Shown here in pieces: positions 14,946 to 26,515 of a stretch of DNA of 64,000 nucleotides; position 1 is the first letter of the stretch; every line of letters starts with the position of its first letter. The DNA is from Cynocephalus volans (lineage: Eukaryota > Chordata > Mammalia > Dermoptera > Cynocephalidae): the NCBI RefSeq assembly GCF_027409185.1, contig NC_084469.1, positions 35,591,293 to 35,655,292 of the forward strand. The letters run 5' to 3'. The notes beneath the pieces are model-generated. The model ran no database searches and was not told where the DNA came from. It saw only the letters and a program-made list of their open reading frames with translations. A program made the translations under genes and the position numbers.

Positions 14946-15560
14946 AACTACCCGCTCCTTCCGGTTCTGTAAGTTCACGAGCGATCTCGCGAGACCGATG
15001 TCTCGAAGTGAGAGGAGCGCAGAGTTTGAACAAGAGGAGGAAATAGGAGGAAAAATGATGACTACTGTTCTCTGGTGGCGCGGAGGGGAACTACGAGGGA
15101 CTGCAAAACTCGCTCCTTCAGGTCCTAGTGTCTCTCTAAGAGGACTGGCTGCGAAGTGTCGTCCCCGGGAGAGTGGCGAGCCTGCTCAGGGTCCGACTGC
15201 CCCGGAGGGTGACTGAGGAGAGACCGGCCGCAGGGCACCCGCACCTTCATTCCTGGGTGCAGGTCCGCGGGCGCCCCTTCGCATGGAAAGGGCGTACTTT
15301 TGGCCGCCGGGTAGCGCGGGGACCCCGGCCGGGCCTGCGGCGTGGGCGTGGCAAGCGTGCAGATCTTTTAACGAGCTCCAGGGTGGCGCCGAGGGTGCTG
15401 GTCCAGACCACACTGTGAAGGAGCCGGGCGGCTTTCAGTGCAGAGAGGTGTGCCTCTTTCTGAATTTTCTGCCCGTTCTCATTCAGTGCAGGGTCGGACG
15501 GAAAGGGGAAGGGGCGCGCTCCGTGCAAATGGACCCTGAGGCCGCCGCAGTGCAGCGTGC
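14946..15560 (-). promoter_or_regulatory. RPL26: RPL26 CpG-island promoter
   Basis: GC-rich, CpG-dense block upstream of the TOP start. An ETS site ACCGGAAG lies at 14958-14965 (minus sense), about 15 bases upstream, and a perfect TCTCGCGAGA palindrome at 14985-14994, about 40 bases upstream. TCTCGCGAGA is a known activating element of housekeeping CpG promoters, bound by BANP (earlier attributed to Kaiso). No TATA box at the usual distance, as is common for this class. Confidence 0.85.
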
Positions 15561-15639
15561 CCGGCAGGGCTTCGGTTTCTGTTGAGTGAATAATGCAGGT
15601 GTCATACTGACAGACGACATGCAGTCTCCACCATTAACT

Positions 15640-15775
15640 CCTTTAATGTTCAAAATAGCCCTGTTGATGCTGGTATGTTATTGTTCCCATTTCACAGATG
15701 AGGCAACTGAGTCACAGAGAAGTCAGGAACTTGTGCAAGGCTGTACAGATCCCACAGGTTATAGCTGAACCCTTG
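15640..15775 (-). repeat. MIR SINE fragment
   Basis: Antisense MIR core: 'CCCATTTCACAGATGAGGCAACTGAGTCACAGAGAAG'-type block (15690-15725) with upstream 'AATAGCCCTGTTGATG'. Confidence 0.65.
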
Positions 15776-16960
15776 CAGCTAGCTGGTTGGCCCTTTATGG
15801 TAACTCTGTAGACGGCCTCAATTCGCAGGAACCCACTGGGTCAAGTCTAAGAGTGAGAAGCCATTTCCTCCGGGGCTCGGAGTAGAGTCAGGAAAGAACA
15901 TGTGTTTTCAGGATTTAAAAATAGTCGTGTTTTTAAATATGCTGTGAAGGAAATAGCCCCGGATTTTATTTGTAATTGAAAAATTCAGTGAGATTTCCTC
16001 GGCTGCAACTCTTCAGCAAACATTTATGGATTGTCTTTCATGGGCCAACCCTATTCTAGACACCAGAGCTACAAAAGAAGTCAAAGTTTGTGCTTGTTGG
16101 AAGCGCATTGTCTAAAAGGAGAGATGGACAACGGAGTCAGCCACCTCAGGGCCACAGGAAAAGTGTGCGCTGAGCCGGCCGCCCTTGGGTGCTTCTTGCT
16201 TCGGGAGCAGGAGAGAGCTGTGGGGTCAGGAAAGACTCCTGGGGTGAGGTCACCCTTGACTGAGCTTTGACGAATCTTAAAGTTAGCTCCGGGAGGCAGT
16301 GGGAATAGCTGGAGGGAAGGCGGGAGGTGTGCAGCAGCTGACTCCTTGTTTCTGGGAACCAGGTCCTGGTCTTCAACCAGGCTGAAGAGAGAGCCGTTCA
16401 GAGGGAAGCCCGGGGGCTCTGGGGCTGGCTAAGGTTGGTTCATGCTGAGAGCCCCGGGGAGCTGCCCAGGCCTCCTGCCTTTCTTCTGGTCTTTCCACAG
16501 CCTCACCCCTTTGTCTTAAGGAAGAACTTCTCTAGTCTCCCTAACTCCCTCCTCTTCTTCAGGCCTCCCCGTCGTCTTCCTTTCTTCTCACAAGGGCCTC
16601 TCCGTTTCCTTAGCTTCCACCATTCTCTGCCATTCCCTGCCCTCTCAGGCCTCCTCACCTCCCTTCCTCTGTCCAACACTGGTCACTACAATCAAACCTT
16701 CAGCCACTGTGTGGACAGCGTGAAGCTTGTCAGGCACAAATTGCACGCAGATGGTAGTTACTGGCAGCCTCATTTTGAAGTCTGTTTATCTCAACAAGTG
16801 TCTGCTGGGTGTTTTGGCTTCACCCTGCATGATCTTGTGGCAACCTCGTCCGACTGCCCTCTCTCCCCTCTCTTCCCTATGTTCCTCTTACTTGATTTGA
16901 AAAAGATCCTTTTATTCACTTTTTTTAATGTGGAAATATTTTTATTTCTCTCCTTTTTTC
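15776..16960. other. RPL26-RNF222 intergenic, part 1
   Basis: No gene seen. Positions 16000-16080 hold a weak L2-tail-like block. Positions 16480-16680 and 16840-16960 are pyrimidine-rich, which keeps long frames open (a 177-codon frame at 16435-16968) without protein-like content. Confidence 0.5.
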
Positions 16961-16964
16961 CTGA

Positions 16965-17520
16965 TTAACCTATTTATTTTATTTTTTATTGGAACATAGT
17001 TATCAACATATCTGTGGGGTACAGCACTGAATATCAATACCTTTGTGCCATACGTGATGTTCAAATAATTAGGATAATTAGTATAGTCAATATTATACAA
17101 TATTATCAGTTTTCATGGCCCTTTACCAATTCCTTCCTTAACCTCTCCTTTCCCACCTCTGGTAACCTCAGTTCTGTTGTTTTCTTTTGAAAGTTCAACG
17201 TATCATTGTGATTGCTGTATTTTTCTTTTTTAGCTCTCATTTATAAGTGAGGACATGTGGTATTTCTCTTTCTGTGCCTGGCTTGTTTCATTTAACATTA
17301 TTTTCTCTAAGTTCATCCATGTTGCTGTGAATGTTAGTATTTCATTCTTTTTATAGTAGAGTAGTATTCCATTTCGTCTGATGATGGACATTTAGGTTGG
17401 TTCCAACGCTTGGCTATTGTAAATAAAGCTGCAATAAACATGGAAGTACAGGCATCCCTTTGACGTGATGATTTCCATTCCTTTGGGTATATACGCAGCA
17501 TTGGGATTGCTGGATTGTAT
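16965..17520 (-). mobile_element. L1 3' end (3' segment of a twin-primed L1)
   Basis: Minus-strand L1: end of ORF2 (GAACCAACCTAAATGTCCATC-type block and 'CTGCGTATATACCCAAAGGAA' in reverse) followed by the 3' UTR and an A-rich tail that appears as T-rich at 16965-16990. The 3' UTR matches the L1 at 35643-36471, so both belong to one lineage. It joins head-to-head with the inverted 5' segment at 17520/17521. Confidence 0.88.
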
Positions 17521-17823
17521 GGGCAAAGGAGCTGAATAGGCATTTCTCAAAGGAAGATGTACGAATGGCCAACAGACACATGAAAAAATGCTCACTATTA
17601 CTCAGCATCACGGAAACACAAATCAAAACCACACTGAGATATCATCTCACCCCAGTTAGACTGGCTATTATCAAAAAGACAGAGAAAACAAATGCCAGCA
17701 AGGATGTAGAGAAATGGGAACACTCCTATACTGTTGATGGGACTGTAAATTAGTGCAGCCATTATGGAAAACCAAATGGAGATTCCTCAAACAACTAAGG
17801 GTGGAACTACCATACAATCCAGC
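17521..17823 (+). mobile_element. L1 ORF2 segment, inverted 5' part of the same insertion
   Basis: Plus-strand L1 ORF2: 'GAATAGGCATTTCTCAAAGG', 'GAGATATCATCTCACCCCAG', 'GGGACTGTAAATTAGTGCAG', ending in ATACAATCCAGC. The minus segment begins with the same 12 bases, so the two pieces are consecutive in L1 order but opposite in strand, as twin priming produces. Frames here are broken. Confidence 0.88.
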
Positions 17824-18390
17824 CAGCAGTGCTGTGGATCCCTGCCTGGTAGGCCTAGACTAGGTAAGTATATATTAGAGTTAAAGGTTACTATCATGAT
17901 GGCAGGTGACAACGTGTGTGTGCGGGGGTTGGGAGGGTGCCTCTGGACAAGAGGAGGAAGAGATGAGCAACAGGGTTTACATTTAACCCCAGGCATCCAT
18001 CCCACTGTCTATCCATCTTATCTCTTTTTCTGTCTATCTAATGATATCTTCCTGTAGTGCCCTGGCCCCAGGGTGATTGCTTAAAGCAAAATATTTTTAT
18101 TTGAGAATGAAAAGGAAAGGTAGACAAGGGGGAATCAGAACAAGCACATTAAATCATGGGGTCCAGAGCAATCCACAGGGACTCAGGAACGCTGCGAATG
18201 TCAAACTTTTTACCTTCCTTCTTGGGTGCTTGTGAAGCAAGAGATGTCATACTCCAGCCAGACAAACCACCCCTGCTGAGCCACAGCTGACACTCTTGAG
18301 CCACAGGACAAGTGGTTTGGCAGCTCTCGAAGGTTCTTGGGGCGGTCTCCTCACCCGGCAACAAGTGTGTACACTGAAGATATCTTTAGC
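17824..18390. other. Intergenic, nothing recognised
   Basis: No gene or repeat was identified. Confidence 0.4.
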
Positions 18391-18394
18391 TTCT

Positions 18395-19135
18395 CATATA
18401 ATTTTTCAATTCAGTTTTCAAATAACTAATACATTTACTTGGTACAAAAATCAAAAAGTATAAAAGGTAAAGTGAAAACCCTCCTTCCCGTTCCCTCATT
18501 TTCTCATCCCCTTCCACAGTTAATTACTTTTCTGTGGATCTTCCCAATTTCTTTCTCCATAAATAAGCAAATAGGAAAGTAAATTCTTATCCCCCTCTGT
18601 CTACAAATTATAGCGTTCAACAGCCAGTGCTCAGACCTTGTCTTTTCCCGTTTGCCACTGTGTCTTGGAGACTTTCCAGGTCAGTTCATAGAGTTCTTTC
18701 TTGCTCTTTTTATAGCTGCCTGATGTTCCCTGGACCTTACCTTATGTTCAATAACCAATCCCCTATTGATTAGCATTTAGGGTTTTTCTAATCCTTTGTT
18801 ATTAGAAACAACACTGAAGTTATGTAACATTGTACGTACGACACTGCCCATCTCTGCAAGTGTATCTGTAGGATATGTTTCTGGAACAGTAATTGCTGGG
18901 TCAGAGTGGAAGTTTTGATAGACACTGTCAAATTTCCCTTGAGAGGGGTTTTACCAATATACATTCCCACCAACAATTCACCTGCTTCCCTCAGCCTCAG
19001 CAGCAATGTGGGTTAGGAAACTTCAGGGTTTGACAACCTAATAGGGAAAAAAGGGTATGCTGGCAGAATTTTGATTTGCATTTCCTTCACAAGTGTGGTT
19101 TAAAGCAATTTGCATTTATATTTTCAAACTGTCTT
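18395..19135 (-). mobile_element. Old L1 (L1ME-like) 3' region
   Basis: Antisense L1ME-like text: 'GTACAAAAATCAAAAAGTATAAAAGG' start, 'GTAATTGCTGGGTCAGAGTGG', 'CACTGTCAAATTTCCCTTGAGAGG' and 'ACATTCCCACCAACAATTCA'. Diverged. Confidence 0.65.
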
Positions 19136-21116
19136 TTTCATCTAAAGGGAATTATCCTGAAAGTTCAAGTTCAGAACTTCCTACATGCATTGCATAGTCT
19201 CTGGAATCTTTGAGAAAATATATACCTTTATTTAAAAAATAGCTTTTGGCATTCTTTGCAAATAAAAGAAGCACCATCTATAAGACACTGCTGAACAAAT
19301 ACGAAAACACTGCAGGTGTTTTGAAGGAAACTTTTGGTATACACACAGAATCTGAAAAGACTAGAATCCGGTCCCCCAAAATTCATGGCACTGTTTCAAG
19401 CAGCCTGGCTGAGATTAAAACAGACTTTTTAGAGTCTGTAAATTTAACGTTATTTTTATTCCTATAATAAATATTTTTTCCCATGGATTCCACCTGTGTC
19501 CCCCCCCCCCCAATAGCTCCTATGCTCTTCTCTCATCTTGAAAAGATCATAAAGAAGCAACTAAGTGCTTTAAACCAGCCTTCTGTATGTCCCAAATATC
19601 CCCTGTATTGTGGACTTCATTCCCTAATGGTCTCCAAATGACCACCACTCCAGGCCTTTTGGAACTAGACAAGAGGCAGGGTGCTATTTCTTTTCCACAG
19701 TAGCAAAAGTTGCCTGGAGGGGTTATAGGTGTGGAGGGCTCAGCTGTTGGCACACCTGGGGGTGCAAACCACCACCTGTTTGAGAGACTAGCTGCAGGTT
19801 TTTGCTGTTTTCAATCTTAAGGCGTTGGTTGACTTATGGGTTTCAATAAACAGCCAATAGTTATCCCCAAATGACTCACTCCTCAGGCAAGACCCAATCC
19901 GAGGCTTCCTCTGGTGGCCTCATCAAGGAGTCCACTGTGCGGTCCCCAGGTAAAGAGGCTGGGCGAGCAGCTGACGGCACCTGGGTTTCAGCATTCGCTG
20001 AGACAGTAGCGACACTGACAAGCTCAGCTGTTTTCTTCCCCAACCCTGCTCACCCAGCCCAGCCTGGGAATCCACCTTGGAAACTGGCCCGGCTGGTGTA
20101 GCCTCTAATGAGTGGTTGGGTCATGAGGCTGGGAGGGAGGCGGGGGCCCCCGGGGTAATTTGCCCACATAGCTCTCTGCTGACTCAAGTCTCACCTGTCC
20201 GGCTTCCCCTCCATTCCCTCCCTGCCTTCCAGTCCATCCTTGAGAACCCCAAGACTCAAAATTTGGGCCACTCCTTGGCCTTGCAGGGGTCGGGAGATCT
20301 CTAGCTCTCTTTGTGGGCCCTCTGCTGGCCTCAGCCTCCATTAACAAACCCCTGTTTCCTGATGTGGCTTCAGCTCTCTAGAAAGATCCTTTCCTGTTAC
20401 TTCCCCCAGAAATCCTGGGCCACAGCCTCTGAGATCAGCTTCTCCCTCAGGAAAGACCTTCTAGGCTGGGCAGTTGGAGGCAGAGAGGACTTGGGAGCGG
20501 GATGCTGTGAGGGTTGTGGATGAGTGCCCAGACTCTTGGAAACCTGTGCTTTGGTTCCTGCACCAACTCTTCTGCCTGTTCCTGAGGGCCAGCTAGAGAA
20601 TCCCAGGCAGGATCCAGTGGGACGTATGCCAGCAGAGCTCCCTTGTCCCTGGAGAGGCCCACCTGGCTTTGGGTAGGTCACACCTGAAGGTGAGGTCTGC
20701 ACCTCATAGAAGGGCAGTGACCACCCCTCTTCCCAGACTGCTCAGTTCCAGCTAGAGGAAGGGGAAGTGTCTGCTGAGGGTACATGTGCGGAGTCAGCTT
20801 CTCAGCTCAGCTCTAGCCTCAGAGGTGGCCAGTCCCCGGCCTCCCTGTCATGCCTAAGTCCCTGCTGGGACTGGGAGCTGAAGGTGGGGAGAAAGCCATC
20901 GTACTTCCAATCCAGCTCCACCCCAACATCCTCTCTCTGCCCAGGTCCTCCCCTGTCCAGCCTACCTGCCCACTCCTCAGACCTGAGTTGGATCAGGTCT
21001 GCACCAGGGCCCTGGGCCCCCTCCCAAGCCATGTCTGGCAGGGCTATGGGGCAGGGCAGCTCCCAGAATAGCTCTCAGGCCAGGCTTGGCTCAGTGGCCC
21101 CTCCAGGTGCCACCAC
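19136..21116. other. Region downstream of RNF222 (3' UTR and intergenic)
   Basis: No further gene seen. Includes a 12-base C run (19500-19511) and GC-rich unique sequence from about 19900 to 21116, part of which is probably RNF222 3' UTR. The 3' end was not located. Confidence 0.45.
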
Positions 21117-21779
21117 TCATCCCTGCTTCCTCACCAGCAGCACCCAGGGCAAGATGGCAGCCACCACGGCCACCACGGCAATGAGGGTGATGAGCAGGAG
21201 GGCCCGTGACCGGCAGCAGAATGAGCGGCTGGAGCTGGGTGCCGGGGATGCCTCTGAGAGCTCTGCCAGGCTGCGCCGCGGCAGGACGCTGTCCTGCTCC
21301 CCCAGGGGCATCCCATGGCGACTGATGATGAAGATCTGCGACTCCCGGGGCAGGCTGGGCAGCAGGTCCAAGGGGAGCTGGGCATTCTGACTCGGGCTGC
21401 CCGGCAGCCGTGCCTGGCTCAGGGATGGTCTCCAGACTGGCTGGGAGATGGCCAGGGGGTTTGTGTGGCTCAGACTGTCTGATGGTGGCATGGAGGGCAG
21501 GCCCATGGGCACAGCCAGAGTCTGGGAGCTCTTGTCAAGCATGGAGGGCCAGCGGGAGCTCTTTTTGCTGAGGAAGGTGACGTAGCGGCAGATAGGGCAG
21601 ACGATGGTCCTCTGGACCTGCCCGTCCACTCGGGTGGACAGCAGGTACTTGACCAGGCAGTCATGGCAGAACACGTGGCCACAGCTCAGCATCCGGCTGG
21701 CGCCCTCCAAGTCCCGGAACTTCTCGTAGCACACGGGGCACTCGCTGCCTGAGCTGTCCTTGCTCTCCCCTTCTGACAT
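21117..21779 (-). CDS. RNF222: RNF222, RING finger protein with C-terminal membrane anchor
   Basis: 220 codons plus stop in a single exon. The ATG at 21777-21779 gives [25 protein letters not shown] two codons upstream is not a plausible start in a mammal, and 220 residues is the human length as I recall it. The N-terminal C3HC4 RING is CPVCYEKF..., then [16 protein letters not shown], then [10 protein letters not shown] (about residues 15-65), consistent with E3 ubiquitin ligase activity, though substrates are unknown. The middle is Pro/Ser-rich. Near the C terminus a hydrophobic run ([20 protein letters not shown], then VLLV) precedes a short basic tail RKQG, so the protein is probably tail-anchored with the RING in the cytosol. 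The acceptor TTTCCTCCTGCAG lies 26 bases upstream of the ATG (exon starts 21805), so the 5' UTR is spliced. Confidence 0.95.
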   Translation of the reverse strand: MSEGESKDSSGSECPVCYEKFRDLEGASRMLSCGHVFCHDCLVKYLLSTRVDGQVQRTIVCPICRYVTFLSKKSSRWPSMLDKSSQTLAVPMGLPSMPPSDSLSHTNPLAISQPVWRPSLSQARLPGSPSQNAQLPLDLLPSLPRESQIFIISRHGMPLGEQDSVLPRRSLAELSEASPAPSSSRSFCCRSRALLLITLIAVVAVVAAILPWVLLVRKQG

Positions 21780-21805
21780 TGCCACTTGGAGAAGGCAGGG
21801 CTTAG

Positions 21806-23320
21806 CTGCAGGAGGAAAGGACTGTGAACGTCCAGGCCTGTCTTCCCTCCCTCCCCCATCCTCACTCCCGCCTACACCTCTGCCTCCGCTGCCTGCTCGA
21901 TCCCCTCTCCTCGTCTCTGCCTCTTCTTTCTTCCCTCTTCTGCTGCTGCTCCTCAGTGGCCTACCTGAGCCAAACCTGAGACCTAGAGCCTAAGACCCTG
22001 AGGAGGAGATGAGTGGGTACTTCTGGAAGGGGGATCGGGAGACAGATAACAGGAGGTCACAGCCATGGTGGATCTAGAAGGAGGCATGTGGAGTGTGATG
22101 AACAGTACCAGAGGACCTGATGCCTCGCCTCAGCCGAGGCATGCACACATGGTGACATCACCACCTTACCTCTTCCTAGTTCAGTGCCGGAAGCCAAGAC
22201 AGGACCACCCAGTTCCCAGGGGAGGCAGGTGGCTAAGAAGATGCATGCCTAGCCTCAGTCCCGTCTCCAGTTGGGGCCTGCACCCACAGTGGCCATTTTC
22301 CAGAAATGCCTCTGCAACTCCTCAACCTCTCTCCTCAGCTGGGGTTGGCTGATCCAGCCATTGGACTACATTCCACTGTGCTAAGTGTGGCTACAAAGCA
22401 CTGACTGTCTTAAAAATAAAGCTCAGAACTCACACATCCAAATGCCTGCTGGCCCTCCGTGTAGTCACGTCAAGGGGCTGTGGGCTCATTCCTCCTCCCA
22501 CCACAGCCCACACATCCTTCAAATTCTTCGATAGGGCTGCCTAAGGCAGTGAGAGATGCTTCTGATTAACCTTGGTGCAGGCAAATTTTCATCCTTATAG
22601 GATATGTCCGATATTTTGGAAATGGTCAAAAGTCATTGGGAGCCAAGTCTGGTGAGGAAGTAAATGAATGATCAAATGGCATGGTATTGTTTGTAGTCAT
22701 AGATACAGAGTCACTATAATGTAATAAGGTGGATTTTAAACAGTATCTGAGAGCAAAGGAGAGGCCCCGAAGATGTTCTCAGCAGAATTGTTGGATTAAG
22801 TACATGGCTTCCCAGCACGATGACTGAAGGGAAACACACACTTGAGTATGTGGTAAAGTCCACATGCCCTCATCTAAAGTCCCCAGGATCACAACTGTGT
22901 AGCCTACACTCATCTAGAACAGCCTCTTCAGAAGGAACTGTGATCACCTGTTGTTGGTACATTTTCTATCAGTGACAGAGACAAAAGGCCCCCGGACACA
23001 CTGACAGAATAGAGCTGTGTGGCAGCCCCCAGACCTATGAGGTGACACAATGGGGACAAGGTTAGTTAACAGGAAGGACAAACTACAAAGATCACAAGAC
23101 TTTTGGAATTTCTCACCTCTCTTGTCTTGGTTCTAAATCCATTTTGCCAGGTTGAAAATGTCCCATAACTAAGAAAAAAGCAAAACTATGTGGAGGTGGG
23201 GATAGGAGAGCTGGGATCCTGGAGGCAGCCTTAAAACCTTTGCAGGGGTTTCCAGCTTTGGTCTCTGAAGTGGCCAGTGTGGTCCCTGGGCTGGGAGGAG
23301 TGGGGTCAAGTGCTCAGACT
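21806..23320. other. RNF222 5' intron/upstream region
   Basis: Sequence 5' of the RNF222 coding exon. The upstream non-coding exon and promoter were not located. The pyrimidine-rich block at 21830-21960 is next to the acceptor. No repeat is confidently recognised. Confidence 0.4.
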
Positions 23321-23324
23321 CTGG

Positions 23325-23520
23325 AGCTGGTTCAAGTCCTTGATATACTCAATATTGTCTGTATAACCTGGGCCAAGTTATTTAACCTCTCTGAGCCTCA
23401 GTTTCCCACCTGTAAGAGGAGGTTATAATGATAGTATTACCTTCCTCTCGGGGTTGTTGGGGGTATTAAGTGAGCTACTGCGGCCAAAGAGTCTGGCACA
23501 CAGTAAGTGCACAGAAAATG
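23325..23520 (+). repeat. MIR SINE
   Basis: Sense MIR: 'GGCCAAGTTATTTAACCTC', 'TGAGCCTCAGTTTCCCACC', 'GGTTGTTGGGGGTATTAAG' and 'GCACACAGTAAGTGC'. Confidence 0.8.
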
Positions 23521-23929
23521 GTAACTGTCATAGTTGAGGCTGGACGAGTCTTTTCTCCCGAAGGGGGCTTGGGGACCCTTGTCATGGCTCTGGAGGCAGC
23601 TGTAGTGTCTGCCTTCCCCTCTTCCCTCTTGTCACCGGATATTTCGGATTATGTGGATAACTAAAAAATCACACCCCCTAGACAGAGGCAGCTCACCTCA
23701 AATTAGAATAACTGAGCAAGATGATAGTAGATTAGGTAAGTGACGGGCAACAGATAAAAATGAAGATGGTGATCCTAGTATTTTTCAGTAGTTTTCATTT
23801 CATGATACACTTGCAAATGTCTAAACAGGGGCTGCTATCGGGATGACCGTGATTTTCTTGGGTCAACCAACTACTAACATGTTTTCCTGCATTTCATAAC
23901 CGCACACAGGTGTACAGTGGCCGTTCTGT

Positions 23930-24050
23930 CATCCATCTATTCAGTTATCCCACAGATATTTACTGAGCTTATGTATCGGGGATAAGCAGAGATCAAGAAA
24001 GTCCTTCACAGAGTTTTAGAGCCTAGTGGACATTTATAAGTTTTCTTAGA
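23930..24050 (-). repeat. L2 3'-end fragment
   Basis: Antisense L2 tail: 'CCACAGATATTTACTGAGC' with 'GATAAGCAGAGATCAAGAAAG' and 'TTTTAGAGCCTAGTGG'. Confidence 0.6.
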
Positions 24051-24779
24051 AATGAATTTTTTTAAAAAAGGAGGCTTGATGATCAATAGCTTCAGATGCT
24101 TGGATAAGTGAGTAGGCAGGGGAATAAGGGCAAATAAGAGAATATTAGAGGGAAGAAAGGACTTTAGAGATCGTTTAGTGGAACTTCCCAGTTTTATAGG
24201 TGAGCAGATCCAGGAAGAGAGAGGGGGCAGAAGCCGAGGTTTTAGAGTCAGTTGATAGACTGGGTGGTGAACATTAGCCTAGTTGGGAAACAATATCCTC
24301 CTCGGGATGAGATGGGGAGGTGGGGGGACTCTACTTACCTGATTTTGAGGAAAAATAAAAAGGATCTAGGGAGTGCAAAAGACTCCCGGGCCCCCACTGG
24401 TGGCCTCTCTGGGCAGTCCTGTCTCCGTTGTGTGCTTCAGGAGAGCCGTGCCACTCATGCCTGGACAATGCCACCTCCTTCCCCACCTTCTTCCCGCCTC
24501 CCTTTCTCAGTCTTTTTCTGACCCCTCCCTCCTTGCGTCTCTCCCTTTCTCTTAATTCCATTCCATTCTCCATCCCTGAGCTCCGCTGATGGGCCTGGCT
24601 CTGTCTTGGGTGCTGGGGTGCAGGAGAGGGCGCAGAAGAAATGCAAGGAACGTGCTCTAGTTTGGGCACAAACTAGTTAAGTAACACTGCAAGGCACTGT
24701 ATGCCAACGCATCCCCATCAGTGCCTTGGGAAACTGGGGGGAGAGGAGGGCTGGAAAGTCTTACTAGGTGGGACCAGTG
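24051..24779. other. Intergenic, nothing recognised
   Basis: The pyrimidine-rich stretch at 24465-24560 keeps frames open but is not coding. Confidence 0.4.
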
Positions 24780-24784
24780 TCGAG

Positions 24785-24985
24785 CTCATAATAAATAATT
24801 ATACCAGCGGCCATTTATTGAATACTAATTATGTGCTTGGCATTTTGCATCCCTTCCTCATTTCATCCTGACGACAACTCTGGGAGGTAGGTATTATCTC
24901 CATTTTACAGATAGGGAATGCGGCTCAGGGCTTACGTTAAGTATCTTGTTCATAGTCACGTTGCTGGTATAGAGCCCAGGCGAGC
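24785..24985 (-). repeat. MIR SINE
   Basis: Antisense MIR: 'TTATTGAATACTAATTATGTG', 'CATCCTGACGACAACTCTGGG' and 'CCATTTTACAGATAGGGAATG'. Confidence 0.8.
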
Positions 24986-25412
24986 CTGGCTACCCAGCCC
25001 ACGCTGTGAGCCCCCACGTCTGTTGGGGGCTCGGATGTGTCTCCGTGCAGGGCATTCCAGACTATGGGGAGAGGTGTAGATGAAGAAACACCAGTGGGAA
25101 AGTGGCTATGCAAACTTCCCTCCTCAGAGTGGCCCTAAACAGGGCTGCCCCTCTGGCCACCTGTGAGTCAGGGGAAGACAAGGCTGGCCCAGGGGAGCTG
25201 GTGTCACGTAGCCCCAGAGCCCAGCCTCCCCACAGCAGCAGCCCAGGGCTGGGGGGCAGGGGGCTGGTGTCACCAGCCCAGGGAAACCACCCCCACTCAG
25301 GATGGTGAGCCTGTGAGACAGAGTCACACTTTCAGACACCTGGTATTCCCTCCTGGAGCCCCAGTATAAGCTAAGTCTACTTCCCCACCCACAGGCACCA
25401 CACATGCACACA

Positions 25413-25523
25413 TTCTCTCTCTCTCTCTCTCTCTCTCCCTCCCCCGTCTCTCTCTCTCTCTCCCCCTCCCTCCCTTCCTCCCTTTCTCCCTCTCTCTCTC
25501 TCTCTTTCTCTCTCTCTGTCTCC
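25413..25523 (+). repeat. (CT)n polypyrimidine microsatellite
   Basis: About 110 bases of nearly pure C/T, mostly CT dinucleotides with CCCT interruptions. The long frames on both strands here are repeat artefacts. It lies about 3.7 kb upstream of the RNF222 ATG. Confidence 0.95.
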
Positions 25524-25529
25524 CACACC

Positions 25530-26280
25530 CCTGCATCACTCCAGCTTCAGTCCAGAAACATTGCCAAGCTCCTTCCCCACCCCCATCCAGGCCCCCAGAC
25601 TCACTTTGGCTGGAATCAGAGAGTGGAGCATCCGCCTTTCCACTTGGGGCCTCCACAGAGCAGATCTGAGCGACCCTGGGGTGCTGGGGAGGCAGCACTG
25701 TCTCCTCCTGCTGCTGTCACTGTGACAGCCACCGCCGAGGCATTTCCTAATGACTGAGCAGGTCGGGAGGACAGCGCCGGGAAGTGAATGTCGCCCAACC
25801 CGTTTGAGGCTCTTGGCATTGCCCAGGGGTTTGGCGGCTGCTGGAGTCAGGTGATCTTGATGAGGATGCAAGGAGAGGGGCTCAGGGGTGGGCACTCAGA
25901 GAGTCAGAGGGTCTCACAATGGAGGCAGTGGCCTAGGAGCCCTTTGACAGGCTCTCCAGACAAGGGTCTTGCCATCCAACAGCAGGAATGTTTAAACAGT
26001 CTCCCATCCTCCTGGATCCATTTCAGTGATCCCTACCTTCTCCCCACATCCCCATGCTGATCCCCTACACAGGGTGAAGGGGTCAGTAGATCAACCACAA
26101 GGAGGCTATGACACCCAAAGTCATTCACTAATATTTGTGTGACATACTTATGTGCATTTGTCATTCATCGAACACTCAGAGGGCTCAGAGCGTCACAAGA
26201 CCAACCATCACTGGTATAAAGAAAAAGGCAGAGTAAAACCAAAGAAGTAGGAACACACACATGCACTGAAAGGAGTCCCT
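25530..26280. other. Unique intergenic sequence
   Basis: GC-moderate unique sequence with no gene or repeat identified. Confidence 0.4.
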
Positions 26281-26289
26281 GACACCATG

Positions 26290-26515
26290 TGAAGTAGGAG
26301 CAAGTCCCAGAACACTTTGCATAATACGATTCTATTTATGGGAGTGATAACAATACATGATAATATTTATAGAGAAAAACTGGGAAGAAGACACATCAAG
26401 CTGTTAATAGTAGTAATCTATGGAGGGACTTTCTAAGTTTTATATTCCTGTGATAATGTGGATTTTCACTCTGAATGTGTGTTTCTTTTGTGATCAGAAA
26501 AAAAAAAATCAAGAA
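26290..26515 (+). mobile_element. Old L1 3'-end fragment
   Basis: 'AGAGAAAAACTGGGAAGAAG' to a tail of A after 'TTTTGTGATCAG', the usual order of an old L1 3' end. Confidence 0.5.

Noticed and set aside
16435-16968. 177-codon plus-strand frame
   Set aside because: Pyrimidine-rich sequence ending in the T-rich L1 tail; Phe/Leu/Ser/Pro-biased with no domain.
20767-21390. 207-codon plus-strand frame
   Set aside because: Antisense of RNF222 and its 3' flank; the RING protein on the other strand explains the coding potential.
25324-25757. Frames of 117-134 codons with Ser/Leu or Arg/Glu repeats
   Set aside because: Translation of the (CT)n tract on both strands.
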